NCBI GenBank assembly: GCA_022843805.1
Contig: JALHMY010000094.1
Coordinates: forward strand, 1-38,649
Length of the DNA: 38,649 bases
Source of the DNA: Fuerstiella sp.
GTDB taxonomy: Bacteria; Planctomycetota; Planctomycetia; Planctomycetales; Planctomycetaceae
Direction of reading: 5' to 3'
The position numbers were made by a program, and so were the translations under genes. Position 1 is the stretch's first letter; every line of letters begins with the position of its first letter. Below the pieces are notes generated by a model, which was given only the letters and a program-made list of their open reading frames with translations, was not told the DNA's origin and did not search any database. Of this stretch, positions 1 to 8,763 are shown one piece after another.

Positions 1-500
1 TGTTGAAATGGGGACGCTGGTGTTATTGGGACGGCGTTCAGTGCAACACCCGGCGAGCCCTCCCCCGGCCTTCGGCCGACCCCTCCCACTTCGCTTCGCT
101 GCGCGGGAGGGGAGGTTAACACAACCTCCTCCCCCATCAAAGCTGGGGGAGGTCGAGCGAGCGATAGCAAGATCGGGAGGGGGCTGGTGAACAACGGGAC
201 GCAGGTGTTATTGGAACGGCGTTCAGTGCAACACCCGGCGAGCCCTCCCCCGGCCTGACGGCCGACCCCTCCCACTCCGCTTCGCTGCGCCGGAGGGGAG
301 GTTAACACAACCTCCTCCCCCAGCAAAGCTGGGGGAGGTCGAGCGAGCGGCAGCGAGATCGGGAGGGGGCTGGTGAACAACGGGACGCAGGTGTTATTGG
401 GACGGCGTTGAGTGCAACACGCGGCGAGCCCTCCCCCGGCCTTCGGCCGACCCCTCCCACTCCGCTTCGCTGCGCGGGAGGGGATGGTTATGGGAGGGAG
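1..500. repeat. Three tandem copies of a ~185-bp GC-rich repeat (family A)
   Basis: The block starting with GGGACG at position 11 recurs at 196 and 382, giving periods of 185 and 186 bp. Each unit has a GTGTTATTGG-ACGGCGTT segment, a hairpin-rich part (CCTCCCCCGGCC ... GGCCGACCCCTCCC), and CCTCCTCCCCCA ... TGGGGGAGGTCGAGCG. The third copy is cut short near 490. The same family occurs in reverse orientation at 6660-7225 and as a fragment at 30788-30846. Open frames inside differ between copies and are not credible genes. Confidence 0.9.
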
Positions 501-524
501 TCGGTGAACAGCAGGCCGCCTCGC

Positions 525-1232
525 CTACCAGACATGATCCGGAATCACAATATCTCCACTGGAGAATGCTGTTCCAGGCGAACATTCCGGAAGACAGGCA
601 TCCGCTGAGACTGTCCCGTGAACTTCCGGCACGGGAAACAGCTGATCGGCCATCGGCACCGGTGGAACTGGCAGCAGCGGGGTTTCGGACTGCCATTCAG
701 TTCCTCGGAAGTTCTGAACGTCGGTCCCCAGACAGCGTGGACCATTCAATGTTCCTGAATTCAGTATTCCTGAAGACTGGCATCCACCGCAGCCCACATT
801 TCCGCAGGATCCGCACGATGTGCATCCACCACAGCCGCCACAGGACGACTGGCCGCAGCTTCCGCATGCTGAACCCGCAGACGTACAGTCCGAGACCGGT
901 GCAATGTGAACACTGCTTTCGCAGCATCCGGCCCCGACAATCGCCGAATCACATCGATCTGTCTTCTGTTCACAGTTGGTAAACGAAGATCCTGCTGTGA
1001 ACGCACAACAGTGCCCATTGTCTCCCGGTTTAAAATGCGAGGAGAATGAATACGACTGATCGAGTGCACCAATGGCAGCCCCGACATCCCGCAGCTCACC
1101 ATCCACCGCCTGCTGCAAACATGTCAGTCCGGTGATCATTCCAACCACAAGCAGGGAACCCACAATTACAATTTCAGCCGACAGAATCACTCCATTTTCA
1201 TCCTGCCGAAGTTGCCTCAGCAGCTGCAACAT
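525..1232 (-). CDS. Pilin-like (Flp/TadE-type) anchored protein with Cys/Gly-rich region
   Basis: I chose the ATG at 1232 because GGAG lies about 7 bases upstream; the longer frame has no such site. The 235-residue product starts with a short charged stretch, then a glutamate (E20) leading into one hydrophobic helix (about 21-40), the layout of Flp/TadE pilin-like proteins. A family with this N-terminus is common in planctomycetes and is often misnamed. Residues 75-151 contain 16 cysteines, and 123-151 is almost entirely Cys, Gly and Ser with C-x2-C spacing. The tail (about 160-235) is proline-rich and of unknown fold. It is probably inserted in the membrane with the Cys-rich part outside, where it could be cross-linked or bind metal; that is inference. 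It lies alone between repeat block A and a gene-poor stretch. Confidence 0.8.
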   Translation of the reverse strand: MLQLLRQLRQDENGVILSAEIVIVGSLLVVGMITGLTCLQQAVDGELRDVGAAIGALDQSYSFSSHFKPGDNGHCCAFTAGSSFTNCEQKTDRCDSAIVGAGCCESSVHIAPVSDCTSAGSACGSCGQSSCGGCGGCTSCGSCGNVGCGGCQSSGILNSGTLNGPRCLGTDVQNFRGTEWQSETPLLPVPPVPMADQLFPVPEVHGTVSADACLPECSPGTAFSSGDIVIPDHVW

Positions 1233-1325
1233 AATATTTCTCCAGAAACAAGAGAGGAAAACTGATCCGCAGCGAGCTGACCGATATCCGGCCCGTTGAG
1301 AAGTCCGCGGTGTGTCAGCAGACAA

Positions 1326-2148
1326 AATGGGTCTGCAAGCCAGTCCGATATTCAGAACGCTGCGGAACGCCGTGACTCGAATGCCTCGTCACATCTGCAG
1401 TCGTGTTTCAGTGCCTGTGAGAACCTGTTGTTGCCCGTAAAAGAATCCGGCAGTCAGCAGCGACTGGTGAGCGAAGAGGAACATCACCCGCTGCGAGTCG
1501 GGGGCACTGCACGCTGAACAACTGTCGGCTCGGCCTGCTCGTCTCTCACGCGAGCATGCAGAACCTGACAGCGTTGTAAGCGAGCAGCATGACCGCCCCT
1601 TCCCCGCCTCGGACGAACATCTCGAACAGGCTTAGCCTGTCCGACAGCGATTCAGGAAACCGCTGACTCCCTCTCTCGCTGCAAACTGAGCCGACGCATC
1701 TCGGCGGAATGGCTCTCTCGGAAAAACGACAAGTCGGCTCTTTGGAATTGCGACCAGCCGTTTTTCTCCCATTCCGCAGAATTGATGCAATCGTTCACGT
1801 CACAACATCAGGACTATCTGGCACAATCCGTACCAGTGTTAAAACCGATACAGACGGAATAATCTGACATTTGCCCTAAACCTTTGGCATTAAACAGTTT
1901 AAAGACCGCTGCAGCCATGGAGTCTCTCCGGATACAGCCGATCGTATGTTTTATTCCATTTACATCGATTGTAAGGATTGCGCAAAGTTTGCTGAACATC
2001 GCGGTTGCAGGGATTATGCCGGGCAGTATTCCAGCCGCCGAATTACTCAAAAGTCCGGCAAACTGTTTTCGGGCATGGCCTGCATTCGCTACGCTGGGAG
2101 TTGCCTGCTATCGTGCGTCGTTCAGGTCGGAGTGATGCGACTGTGCAG
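1326..2148. other. Gene-poor stretch, nothing recognised
   Basis: Short open frames exist on both strands (for example around 1814-2164), but none has a good ribosome-binding site, a recognisable domain or a signal peptide, and they overlap each other. I see no RNA gene. It presumably holds the promoter regions of the flanking divergent genes. Confidence 0.5.
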
Positions 2149-2182
2149 CTTGCGGCTTTCTTAAACTTGCGGCTTTCTTAAA
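2149..2182. repeat. Perfect 17-bp tandem duplication
   Basis: The 17-mer CTTGCGGCTTTCTTAAA occurs twice without a gap, at 2149-2165 and 2166-2182. It lies about 60 bp upstream of the epimerase start, in its likely promoter or leader region. Confidence 0.9.
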
Positions 2183-2244
2183 TCTGTCGACCGGAGAAGT
2201 GATTCCGACTCCGGCTGTCTGGGCAACTCAGGGAACACAACTTC

Positions 2245-3222
2245 ATGGCCAGGTGTCTGGTTACCGGCGGTGCTGGTTTCATCGGAAGTCATTTGACGGA
2301 GCTGCTTCTGTCCAAAGGGCATACTGTCGTGGTGCTCGACAATCTTTCCACAGGTCGTGCCGACAACCTGGAAAACGTTCAGCACAACAGTCGACTGGAG
2401 ATACGCCAGGGATCAATCACAGACCCGGTCGCTCTGAGCGAAGCGGTGCACGGCGTCGAACAAATTTATCACCTGGCTGCTGCTGTCGGTGTGAAGCTGG
2501 TGGCCGATGATCCGGTCAGAACCATTGAGACGAACATTTATCCGACCGAACAGCTGCTGCGACTGGCCGTACAGGGTTCGGTAAAGAAATTCTTTCTCGC
2601 ATCGACCAGCGAGGTCTACGGAAAACATCCGGGTGAAGCGTGGGTCGAGGACGACGATTTGCATCTTGGCCCTACCAGTCGGCCTCGCTGGGCATACGGC
2701 TGTTCAAAAGCCATCGACGAGTTTCTTGCACTGGCTTACTTTCGCAAGTACGGACTTGGAGTAACGGTTGGCCGTTTCTTCAACGTGGTGGGCCCGCGTC
2801 AGGTGGGAAATTACGGCATGGTTGTTCCTCGTTTTGTCGAAGCGGCATTACGAGGAGGGCCAGTCATTGTTTACGACGACGGCTCGCAGGTCCGCTGCTT
2901 TGCTCACGCAAACGAAGTGATTCGCTGTGTCGCAAAGCTCATGGAAACGGACGGTGCCGAAGGCCGGGTATTCAATATCGGCAGCGATCAGCCGGTTTCG
3001 ATCCTGCAGCTGGCACAGCGCGTTGTCGCGCTGACAGGATCCGCCGCCAACATTGAATTCCTGCCATACAATAAGGCATACAGTGACGATTTCGAAGACG
3101 TTCAGCGTCGAGTCCCCAATGTGGATCGTCTGTACAACACCATTGGCATGAAGCCCACAATGACGCTTGATGAGATCCTTCACGATATCATACTTTGGAA
3201 GCGGGAATCACTTCTCACATAG
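2245..3222 (+). CDS. NAD-dependent nucleotide-sugar epimerase/dehydratase (extended SDR)
   Basis: A 325-residue extended short-chain dehydrogenase/reductase. The dinucleotide-binding motif TGGAGFIG is at residues 7-14, an acidic residue follows strand 2 (LDNLSTG), the STS of the catalytic triad is near 120-122, and YxxxK is Y151-K155. The FNVVGPRQ segment and the C-terminal substrate lobe are typical of UDP-glucose 4-epimerase, GDP-mannose dehydratase and UDP-glucuronate decarboxylase relatives. It would act in the cytoplasm on an NDP-sugar for surface polysaccharide synthesis; the exact substrate cannot be read from sequence. The ATG at 2245 gives the complete Rossmann strand. No polysaccharide genes are adjacent. 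Confidence 0.93.
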   Translation: MARCLVTGGAGFIGSHLTELLLSKGHTVVVLDNLSTGRADNLENVQHNSRLEIRQGSITDPVALSEAVHGVEQIYHLAAAVGVKLVADDPVRTIETNIYPTEQLLRLAVQGSVKKFFLASTSEVYGKHPGEAWVEDDDLHLGPTSRPRWAYGCSKAIDEFLALAYFRKYGLGVTVGRFFNVVGPRQVGNYGMVVPRFVEAALRGGPVIVYDDGSQVRCFAHANEVIRCVAKLMETDGAEGRVFNIGSDQPVSILQLAQRVVALTGSAANIEFLPYNKAYSDDFEDVQRRVPNVDRLYNTIGMKPTMTLDEILHDIILWKRESLLT

Positions 3223-3242
3223 CCGATCGATCTTCAAGTCTG

Positions 3243-4406
3243 CTACACCCGTTCCGACTCTTCGTAGTCGAATTCATTTTCGTCGTCCGCATCATCGTGA
3301 TGTTCATCACCGACCGCAGGACGTCGCCAGATCTCCCCGCGGACTGATTTGTCGACGCTACCCAGTTTTTCCCATTTGCTGTCGAGTTGTCGCGAGACCA
3401 GCAATTGATTGAATGCCGAGATTGCCGACCCCTCGCGGCACCATTCCCGTAGCAGATTCAGATCCCGTTCCCATTCGAGGGTTTCGGGCTCATCTTCATC
3501 CGGACCACTGTAATACTCCGGTGAAAAATCTTCGTCGACGAGAGCCAGAATTTGTTCCGGCAGCAGGCGTTTGTGAACCGCAACCGTTCTCCAGGCAACG
3601 GCCTCGAAATCAGCCTGAGCGATCCCGGAGTCTTTTCTCCATGAGCGAATCATTCGATCTGACAGAAACTGGCCGATTGCCAGACGCCATTGCTTCTGAA
3701 CAGCGTCAATCTGCTCCTGTGTGCATTCCTGACCTCCCATGGATGAAATCCGCCGAATTTCTTCTTCCGTCGGGCCGCCCCGTTCGATTCTCCAGTTCAT
3801 CTCGCGGGAATAAGCCGATTCGAAAGCCCTGACAAAGGTATCCGCGCCGGCTTTCAGGTAGCCCGTTGCTGGTGATGACTCAAGCAGCCTGTCCAATACC
3901 GTCTTCACAGATTCGCCCGGGAAGTGCTGAGAATTGCTGTGTGGAGGAGAGTCCATCCCGTGCTGCTTTCCGGTCGAGCAGGTCCATGACGTGTCATCGG
4001 CATATCGACGAACAACATCACACCAGCTGCCAGCGACAAAATGGTCGTAGATGACGCCATAAGCCTGATGATCATGGTGCTGAAAGGCACGAAGCTTCAA
4101 AGGCAGCTCTTCGACATCAAAGTCGCCGATGGCCGTAAATCCGGCACCGATCATGTCTTCCGTCAGCCGCCGCACATCATCAGAATGTGACCAGCCGGAA
4201 TCGTCGCTGTCGTCTTCGTCGTCTTCCTCAGTCCGCGATAATGTAATTCGGAAAGGAGGAACACCGGAACTGGCCTCGTTCTTTACCTTGTCCATGATTC
4301 CGGCCATAAAGGACCGGAACTTCCAGCGAATGAAAAGGACGATGATCACAATCAGAATTACCAGAGCCACAAAGGCCGCAGCGACGATCTTCAGAAAGGC
4401 AAGCAT
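3243..4406 (-). CDS. Membrane-anchored protein of unknown function
   Basis: 387 residues. One N-terminal hydrophobic helix (about 8-28) is followed by basic residues (RWKFR), so the rest probably lies in the cytoplasm. The soluble part has an acidic linker (about 62-72, rich in D and E), then a mixed alpha/beta region with many Trp and Glu, and ends in another acidic tail. I do not recognise a family. GGGAG lies about 10 bases before the ATG at 4406. The next gene upstream on this strand, the exonuclease, ends 36 bases away, so the two are probably co-transcribed. It converges on the epimerase. Confidence 0.8.
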   Translation of the reverse strand: MLAFLKIVAAAFVALVILIVIIVLFIRWKFRSFMAGIMDKVKNEASSGVPPFRITLSRTEEDDEDDSDDSGWSHSDDVRRLTEDMIGAGFTAIGDFDVEELPLKLRAFQHHDHQAYGVIYDHFVAGSWCDVVRRYADDTSWTCSTGKQHGMDSPPHSNSQHFPGESVKTVLDRLLESSPATGYLKAGADTFVRAFESAYSREMNWRIERGGPTEEEIRRISSMGGQECTQEQIDAVQKQWRLAIGQFLSDRMIRSWRKDSGIAQADFEAVAWRTVAVHKRLLPEQILALVDEDFSPEYYSGPDEDEPETLEWERDLNLLREWCREGSAISAFNQLLVSRQLDSKWEKLGSVDKSVRGEIWRRPAVGDEHHDDADDENEFDYEESERV

Positions 4407-4442
4407 AGTCGAAGAAACTCCCCTGGACTTAAAGCAGAAATG

Positions 4443-5282
4443 CTAAACTCGATCCGACGCAGCAGTCCCGGCCGCCATACTTCGTTCCAGCCGAAGGTCC
4501 CAGTATTTGAGATAGTGCTGGTACGCGGGATGCTGATCGGCTGACTGTTCAAGCATCTGACGAGCCGCTTCAGAAAGTTCCTTTTCCTCGTCCAGCGAAA
4601 TGCGTCCCGTCAGTACCCGGCTGCGAAGGAATACAAAATAGGTATCCAGCACATCGCACCGGCAGTAATCGTTGATCCTGTCCGCATGCCCTTCATCAAA
4701 GAGCTGCTGCACCTGTGAACCGTCGATACCGGACTTTCCAGGTTTATCAATGAGGTTGGCCAGCAGATTCAATCCACCGCTCAGTCGCACCGCGCTGAAA
4801 TTGGAAAAGAAATCCTGCAGATCGATATGGGCTTCAATATTGTAACGGTTGCGCGACTGTTCAAATGATCGGGATTCCACGTTGAACCAGGCGGGCACGC
4901 TGATGCCATAGCGAAACGCCCCCAGCTCCAGTACAGGAAGGTCATATCCGCGACCATTAAAAGTGACCAGGGTAGGCCGGCCATAGTGATTCCAGCCCTG
5001 CCAGAATCGCCGAACAATCTCATATGGACGAAATTCCGGAGCATCCAGAACAGTCACTTCCATCAGCCGAAAATCACTCGTAACTTTTCCTACTGCAACG
5101 GAAACAGGCAAAACAAAGGTCGGAGGCAGAACATCTCGCCCGGTGGATTCCAGCAGTTCCTGTCGATATCGTTCCAGTGCCGCTTTGGGAGCGGGCTGTT
5201 CATCCGGATAGCGAACTCTGCTGATCAGCTCTCCGTCACCGACGGTCTCGACATCGAAAATCAAATAACGCACTTCGCTCAT
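4443..5282 (-). CDS. Predicted 3'-5' exonuclease, PolB-like (PF10108 family)
   Basis: 279 residues with DEDD-type exonuclease motifs. Exo I is FDVETVGD with D10 and E12, Exo II is the TFNGRGYDLPVLE segment, and Exo III is YCRCDVLDTYFVFLR near the C-terminal third. This matches the stand-alone predicted 3'-5' exonuclease family related to the PolB proofreading domain (DNA_pol_B_exo2). It would remove nucleotides from 3' ends of DNA or RNA using two metal ions; its cellular role is not established. AGGAG sits 9 bases before the ATG at 5282. It is the first gene of a likely two-gene unit with the membrane-anchored protein downstream, and is divergent from moxR. Confidence 0.9.
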   Translation of the reverse strand: MSEVRYLIFDVETVGDGELISRVRYPDEQPAPKAALERYRQELLESTGRDVLPPTFVLPVSVAVGKVTSDFRLMEVTVLDAPEFRPYEIVRRFWQGWNHYGRPTLVTFNGRGYDLPVLELGAFRYGISVPAWFNVESRSFEQSRNRYNIEAHIDLQDFFSNFSAVRLSGGLNLLANLIDKPGKSGIDGSQVQQLFDEGHADRINDYCRCDVLDTYFVFLRSRVLTGRISLDEEKELSEAARQMLEQSADQHPAYQHYLKYWDLRLERSMAAGTAASDRV

Positions 5283-5542
5283 GCACGAGTTCTCCTCTTC
5301 GAGGCGTTCGGATCACGGCTGAAAACGCTCGGCAAACAGCCGACTGAACTGACTCGGCAATGTGCCCTCGTCCGTTAATTTCAGCGTCCAGTTTCCCCCG
5401 ACCGCTTTCAATTGCTGTTCGTCTGATGTTCAATGCTGACGACTAACACGCAGTCAGGCAAACCAGGACACCGTTTTTGTTTGCTTCGTCCCAAAACAAT
5501 GTTTCGAAATACGTCCCGAAATCTAAAGTTCGGCTTCCAAAA

Positions 5543-6652
5543 ATGACTATGGATGAACACGCTTCTCAATCCGGAGGCGACCGAGCCGGCGCCGAGCGCG
5601 CGGGCAGCGAACGCCCGTCTCCCACGCCTGATCAGCTGGAAGAACAGGCAATCCGGGGGTTAACAACCGCTTATCAGCGGATGCGACAGGAAATCGGCAA
5701 GGTAATCATCGGACAGGACGATGTGGTTGACCAGCTGCTGATCGCCATGTTTTCCAAAGGACACTGCCTTCTGGTGGGTGTTCCCGGTCTGGCAAAAACA
5801 CTGCTGTGCAGCACGATCGCTTCGATTCTGCAGCTGTCGTTTCGACGAATTCAGTTTACTCCCGACCTGATGCCGTCAGACATTACCGGAACCGATGTGC
5901 TGCAGGACGATCCTCAAACGGGCCGTCGTGTTTTTCAGTTCATCAAGGGACCGCTGTTTACCAACGTGCTGCTGGCAGACGAAATCAATCGAACTCCCCC
6001 CAAGACGCAGGCCGCCCTCCTTGAAGCCATGCAGGAACACCACGTCACAGTCGGATCTCAAACATATCACCTGCCGGAACCGTTCTTTACGCTCGCGACC
6101 CAGAACCCGATCGAACAGGAAGGAACCTATCCGCTGCCGGAAGCCCAGCTGGACCGCTTCATGTTCAACGTGATCGTGACGTATCCCAGTGCGGCCGAAG
6201 AACTGCGAATTCTGAAACAAACGACCGGAACAGAGAAGCCGGAGGTCAATCCGATTCTGACAGGCCGGCAAATTCAGGCTCTGCAGGAAGTGGTGCGGCG
6301 AGTGCCCTGTGCGGAATACAACTTCATTTATGCCCGCGATCTTGTCCGGGCAACTCGGCCTGGCGAAATTGAATCGCCTCCGTTTATTAAGGAATTGATT
6401 TCCTGGGGAGCAGGACCACGAGCCGGACAATATCTCATTCTGGGTGCTCGTGCGCATGCCCTGCTTCAGGGCCGTTTCCATGTGACTGCCGACGATATCA
6501 GAGCCGTGGCCAAACCTGTCCTGCGTCATCGAATCATGACGACTTTTGCGGCCAACAGTCAGGGTGTCACACCCGATATTGTGATCGATCGGCTGCTCAA
6601 GTTTGTTCCCGTTGAACTGCACGAACGCGCAAAACGAAAAGTGCAGAACTAA
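5543..6652 (+). CDS. moxR: MoxR-family AAA+ ATPase
   Basis: The product is 369 residues from the ATG at 5543; an upstream TTG (5477) is less likely, and a second ATG at 5549 is an alternative. Walker A is GVPGLAKT (about 79-86), Walker B is LLADEINR (about 143-148), followed by the MoxR-typical PPKTQAALLEAMQE segment, a sensor 1 region (LATQNPIEQEGTYPLPEAQ) and a lid domain. MoxR proteins act as chaperones that mature or insert metal cofactors, usually with a DUF58 protein and von Willebrand A domain proteins encoded directly downstream. Here the gene is followed by repeat block A and then phoB, so those partners are not adjacent. The N-terminus (residues 1-30) is low-complexity and charged. 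Confidence 0.94.
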   Translation: MTMDEHASQSGGDRAGAERAGSERPSPTPDQLEEQAIRGLTTAYQRMRQEIGKVIIGQDDVVDQLLIAMFSKGHCLLVGVPGLAKTLLCSTIASILQLSFRRIQFTPDLMPSDITGTDVLQDDPQTGRRVFQFIKGPLFTNVLLADEINRTPPKTQAALLEAMQEHHVTVGSQTYHLPEPFFTLATQNPIEQEGTYPLPEAQLDRFMFNVIVTYPSAAEELRILKQTTGTEKPEVNPILTGRQIQALQEVVRRVPCAEYNFIYARDLVRATRPGEIESPPFIKELISWGAGPRAGQYLILGARAHALLQGRFHVTADDIRAVAKPVLRHRIMTTFAANSQGVTPDIVIDRLLKFVPVELHERAKRKVQN

Positions 6653-6659
6653 CCCTCCC

Positions 6660-7225
6660 CGCCAATTCCTCCCCTCCCGCGCAGCGAAGCGAAGTGGGAG
6701 GGGCCGGCCGACAGGCCGGGGGAGGGCCCGCCGCGGATTGCACTCAACGCCGTACCTGTAACACCCTCGCCCCGCGGTTCACCAGCCCCCTCCCGATCTT
6801 GCTTCGCTCGCTCGACCTCCCCCGTCTTCGCCGGGGGAGGAGGTTTCGATAACCTCCCCTCCCGCGCAGCGAAGCGAAGTGGGAGGGGTCGGCCGCCAGG
6901 CCGGGGGAGGGCCCGCCGCGTGTTGCACAGAACGCCGTCCCAATAACCCGCGGCCCCCTCCGTTCACCTGCCCCCTCCCGATCTTGCTTCGCTCGCTCGA
7001 CCTCCCCCGGCTTCGCCGGGGGAGGAGGTTTCGATAACCTCCCCTCCCGCGCAGCGAAGCGAAGTGGGAGGGGTCGGCCGTGAGGCCGGGGGAGGGCCCG
7101 CCGCGTGTTGCACTCGACGCCGTCCCATCAACACGCTCGTCGCTCCGTTCACCAGCCCCCTCCCGATCTTGCTTCGCTCGCTCGACCTCCCCCGGCTTCG
7201 CCGGGAGAGGAGGGAGTAATAACAA
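6660..7225. repeat. Three tandem copies of family A repeat, opposite orientation
   Basis: The reverse complement of the unit at 1-500 occurs three times here (about 6670-6850, 6852-7034 and 7037-7215; period ~182 bp). Each copy contains CCTCCCCTCCCGCGCAGCG, AGGCCGGGGGAGGGCCCGCCGCG, and CCCCCTCCCGATCTTGCTTC. Adjacent copies are almost identical, which points to recent amplification or gene conversion. The block fills the gap between moxR and the 3' end of phoB. Confidence 0.9.
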
Positions 7226-7254
7226 AACGGGCGGGATGCTCCAGGCCGGTGAAT

Positions 7255-7953
7255 TTAGCGGCGGACGAAGCGGTATCCGACGCCGCGGACTGTTTCGATC
7301 AGGTCACCCGTATTTCCCAGCTTCTTTCGCAGTGCCCGGACGTGCACATCGATCGTGCGTTCCAGAGAATTGGCGTCTTCGCCCCGGGACGTTTCCATAA
7401 GTTCATTTCTGGAGAACGGCCGACCCGGCTGGCTCATCAGAGTCCAGAGCATGCGAAACTCAGTGGGGGTCAGCTCAAGTTCCGACTCACCCACTCGCAC
7501 TGCATGTTCAGTACGATTGATTTCGATGCCGTGCAGGGTGATGGCGTTGCCTGCGGTTTCCGCGGCTTCGCTGCGTCGGATGAGTGCCTTGATGCGATGG
7601 ATCAGCGGAGTTACACGAAAAGGTTTTGTGACATAGTCATCGGCACCCATATTGAAACCGACAATTTCATCGGTTTCGGTACTGCGAGCCGTCAGCATCA
7701 GGATCAGAATATCGCGGGTGCGGCTGTCAGACTTGAGTTGTCGACAGATCTGCAGACCATCGATTCCGGGGAGCATCAGATCGAGCACGATCAGATCGGG
7801 TCGGGCTGTGAGTGCCTTTTGCAGGCCACTTCGTCCCTCTCGTTCCCAGAGGACGAAATAGCCTTCCTTCTGAAGGTTGTAGATGATGACATCGGCAATT
7901 GCCTGTTCATCTTCAATGACAAGAATCGTCTGTTGCTGCATATCAGGATCCAT
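7255..7953 (-). CDS. phoB: PhoB-type response regulator
   Basis: 232 residues of the OmpR/PhoB class. The receiver domain (1-120) has the acidic pocket at E14, D15 and E16, the phospho-acceptor D58 (IVLDLMLPGIDG), T88 and K110. The C-terminal winged-helix DNA-binding domain (about 135-232) ends in ETVRGVGYRF. It is last in the pst-phoU run, and its start overlaps the phoU stop by one base (TGATG), so it is translationally coupled. It would activate phosphate-starvation genes after phosphorylation. The usual partner kinase PhoR is not in the window. A second ATG (codon 5) is possible. Confidence 0.93.
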   Translation of the reverse strand: MDPDMQQQTILVIEDEQAIADVIIYNLQKEGYFVLWEREGRSGLQKALTARPDLIVLDLMLPGIDGLQICRQLKSDSRTRDILILMLTARSTETDEIVGFNMGADDYVTKPFRVTPLIHRIKALIRRSEAAETAGNAITLHGIEINRTEHAVRVGESELELTPTEFRMLWTLMSQPGRPFSRNELMETSRGEDANSLERTIDVHVRALRKKLGNTGDLIETVRGVGYRFVRR

Positions 7954-8648
7954 CAGGAATCAAGAAACGCCAGCAGTCCACCGGCATTGCGAGGCAGTCG
8001 GGGATGCCGAATAATGGCTCCCTCGACCATGTAGACCACGTCCTCTGCGATATTCGTTGCGTGGTCAGCAACTCGTTCCACATGTCGAATGACCGAAAAC
8101 AAATGCATCGCCGGTTCTATGAGCTCTGGCTTTTGTTTCATCACGTCGACAACTTCACGGATCAGATGATCATTCAGCTGGTCCACCAGATCGTCTCGAG
8201 CACAAACCTCTCTGGCACGATTGGCATCCTGTTCAACAAAGGAATCAATACTGTCGTGCAGCATCGTCAGGGCCTCTTTGGCCATGTCTCCAAGCTGTCC
8301 GGGCATGGGGAAGTCGCCATAGCGGGAGATTGCCGAAGACCGTTCGGAAATACTGACAGCGAGGTCAGCGACCCGTTCAAGTTCTCCGGCAATTTTCATA
8401 ACAACCATGACTCGTCGCAGGTCGTTGGCCACCGGATGATAGAGCGCCAGAATCTTAAGGCATTCCTCCTCAATCCGAATGTCCCAGACATCAACTTCCC
8501 GGTCTCGTCCGGAGAGTTCACTGGACAGTTCGGCGCGGCCCTGCCTCAGGCCGTCGAGCGCATCACAGATCAGCTCCTCAACGGTTGAACACATCGAAAG
8601 AATATCGCGATGAAGTCGTTCCATTTCACGAAAGAAATGAGCAGTCAT
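7953..8648 (-). CDS. phoU: PhoU phosphate-signalling regulator
   Basis: 231 residues, the normal length for PhoU, in two repeated three-helix halves. Each half carries the acidic/arginine metal-binding motif: ELERVADLAVSISE around residue 90 and HVERVADHATNIAED near 190. PhoU connects the PstSCAB transporter to the PhoR/PhoB two-component system and represses signalling when phosphate is plentiful. It lies 115 bp downstream of pstB and overlaps phoB by one base. GAGGA precedes the ATG by about 11 bases. Confidence 0.95.
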   Translation of the reverse strand: MTAHFFREMERLHRDILSMCSTVEELICDALDGLRQGRAELSSELSGRDREVDVWDIRIEEECLKILALYHPVANDLRRVMVVMKIAGELERVADLAVSISERSSAISRYGDFPMPGQLGDMAKEALTMLHDSIDSFVEQDANRAREVCARDDLVDQLNDHLIREVVDVMKQKPELIEPAMHLFSVIRHVERVADHATNIAEDVVYMVEGAIIRHPRLPRNAGGLLAFLDS

Positions 8649-8691
8649 TGAATCCAGGTTCCTCAGTCCGACGATGATTAAACTATTGCCG

Positions 8692-8709
8692 TGTGAAGTT
8701 TTTGCGAAT
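8692..8709 (-). promoter_or_regulatory. Possible weak Pho box before phoU
   Basis: On the plus strand TGTGAAG (8692-8698), four bases, then TGCGAAT (8703-8709) form an 11-bp spaced direct repeat. Read towards phoU this gives ATTCGCA-N4-CTTCACA. The CTTCACA half also occurs in the stronger box before pstS. It lies about 45-60 bp upstream of phoU, so phoU-phoB may have its own phosphate-controlled promoter. Two half-sites are weak evidence. Confidence 0.35.
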
Positions 8710-8763
8710 ATCGCCGGCGATGCGAAGACAATTTCATGTTTAAGAGAGAATCATTACGGGAGA

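Noticed and set aside
6779..7225. Frame of 148 codons with repeated segments
   Set aside because: It is a translation of the family A tandem repeats and matches no protein pattern.
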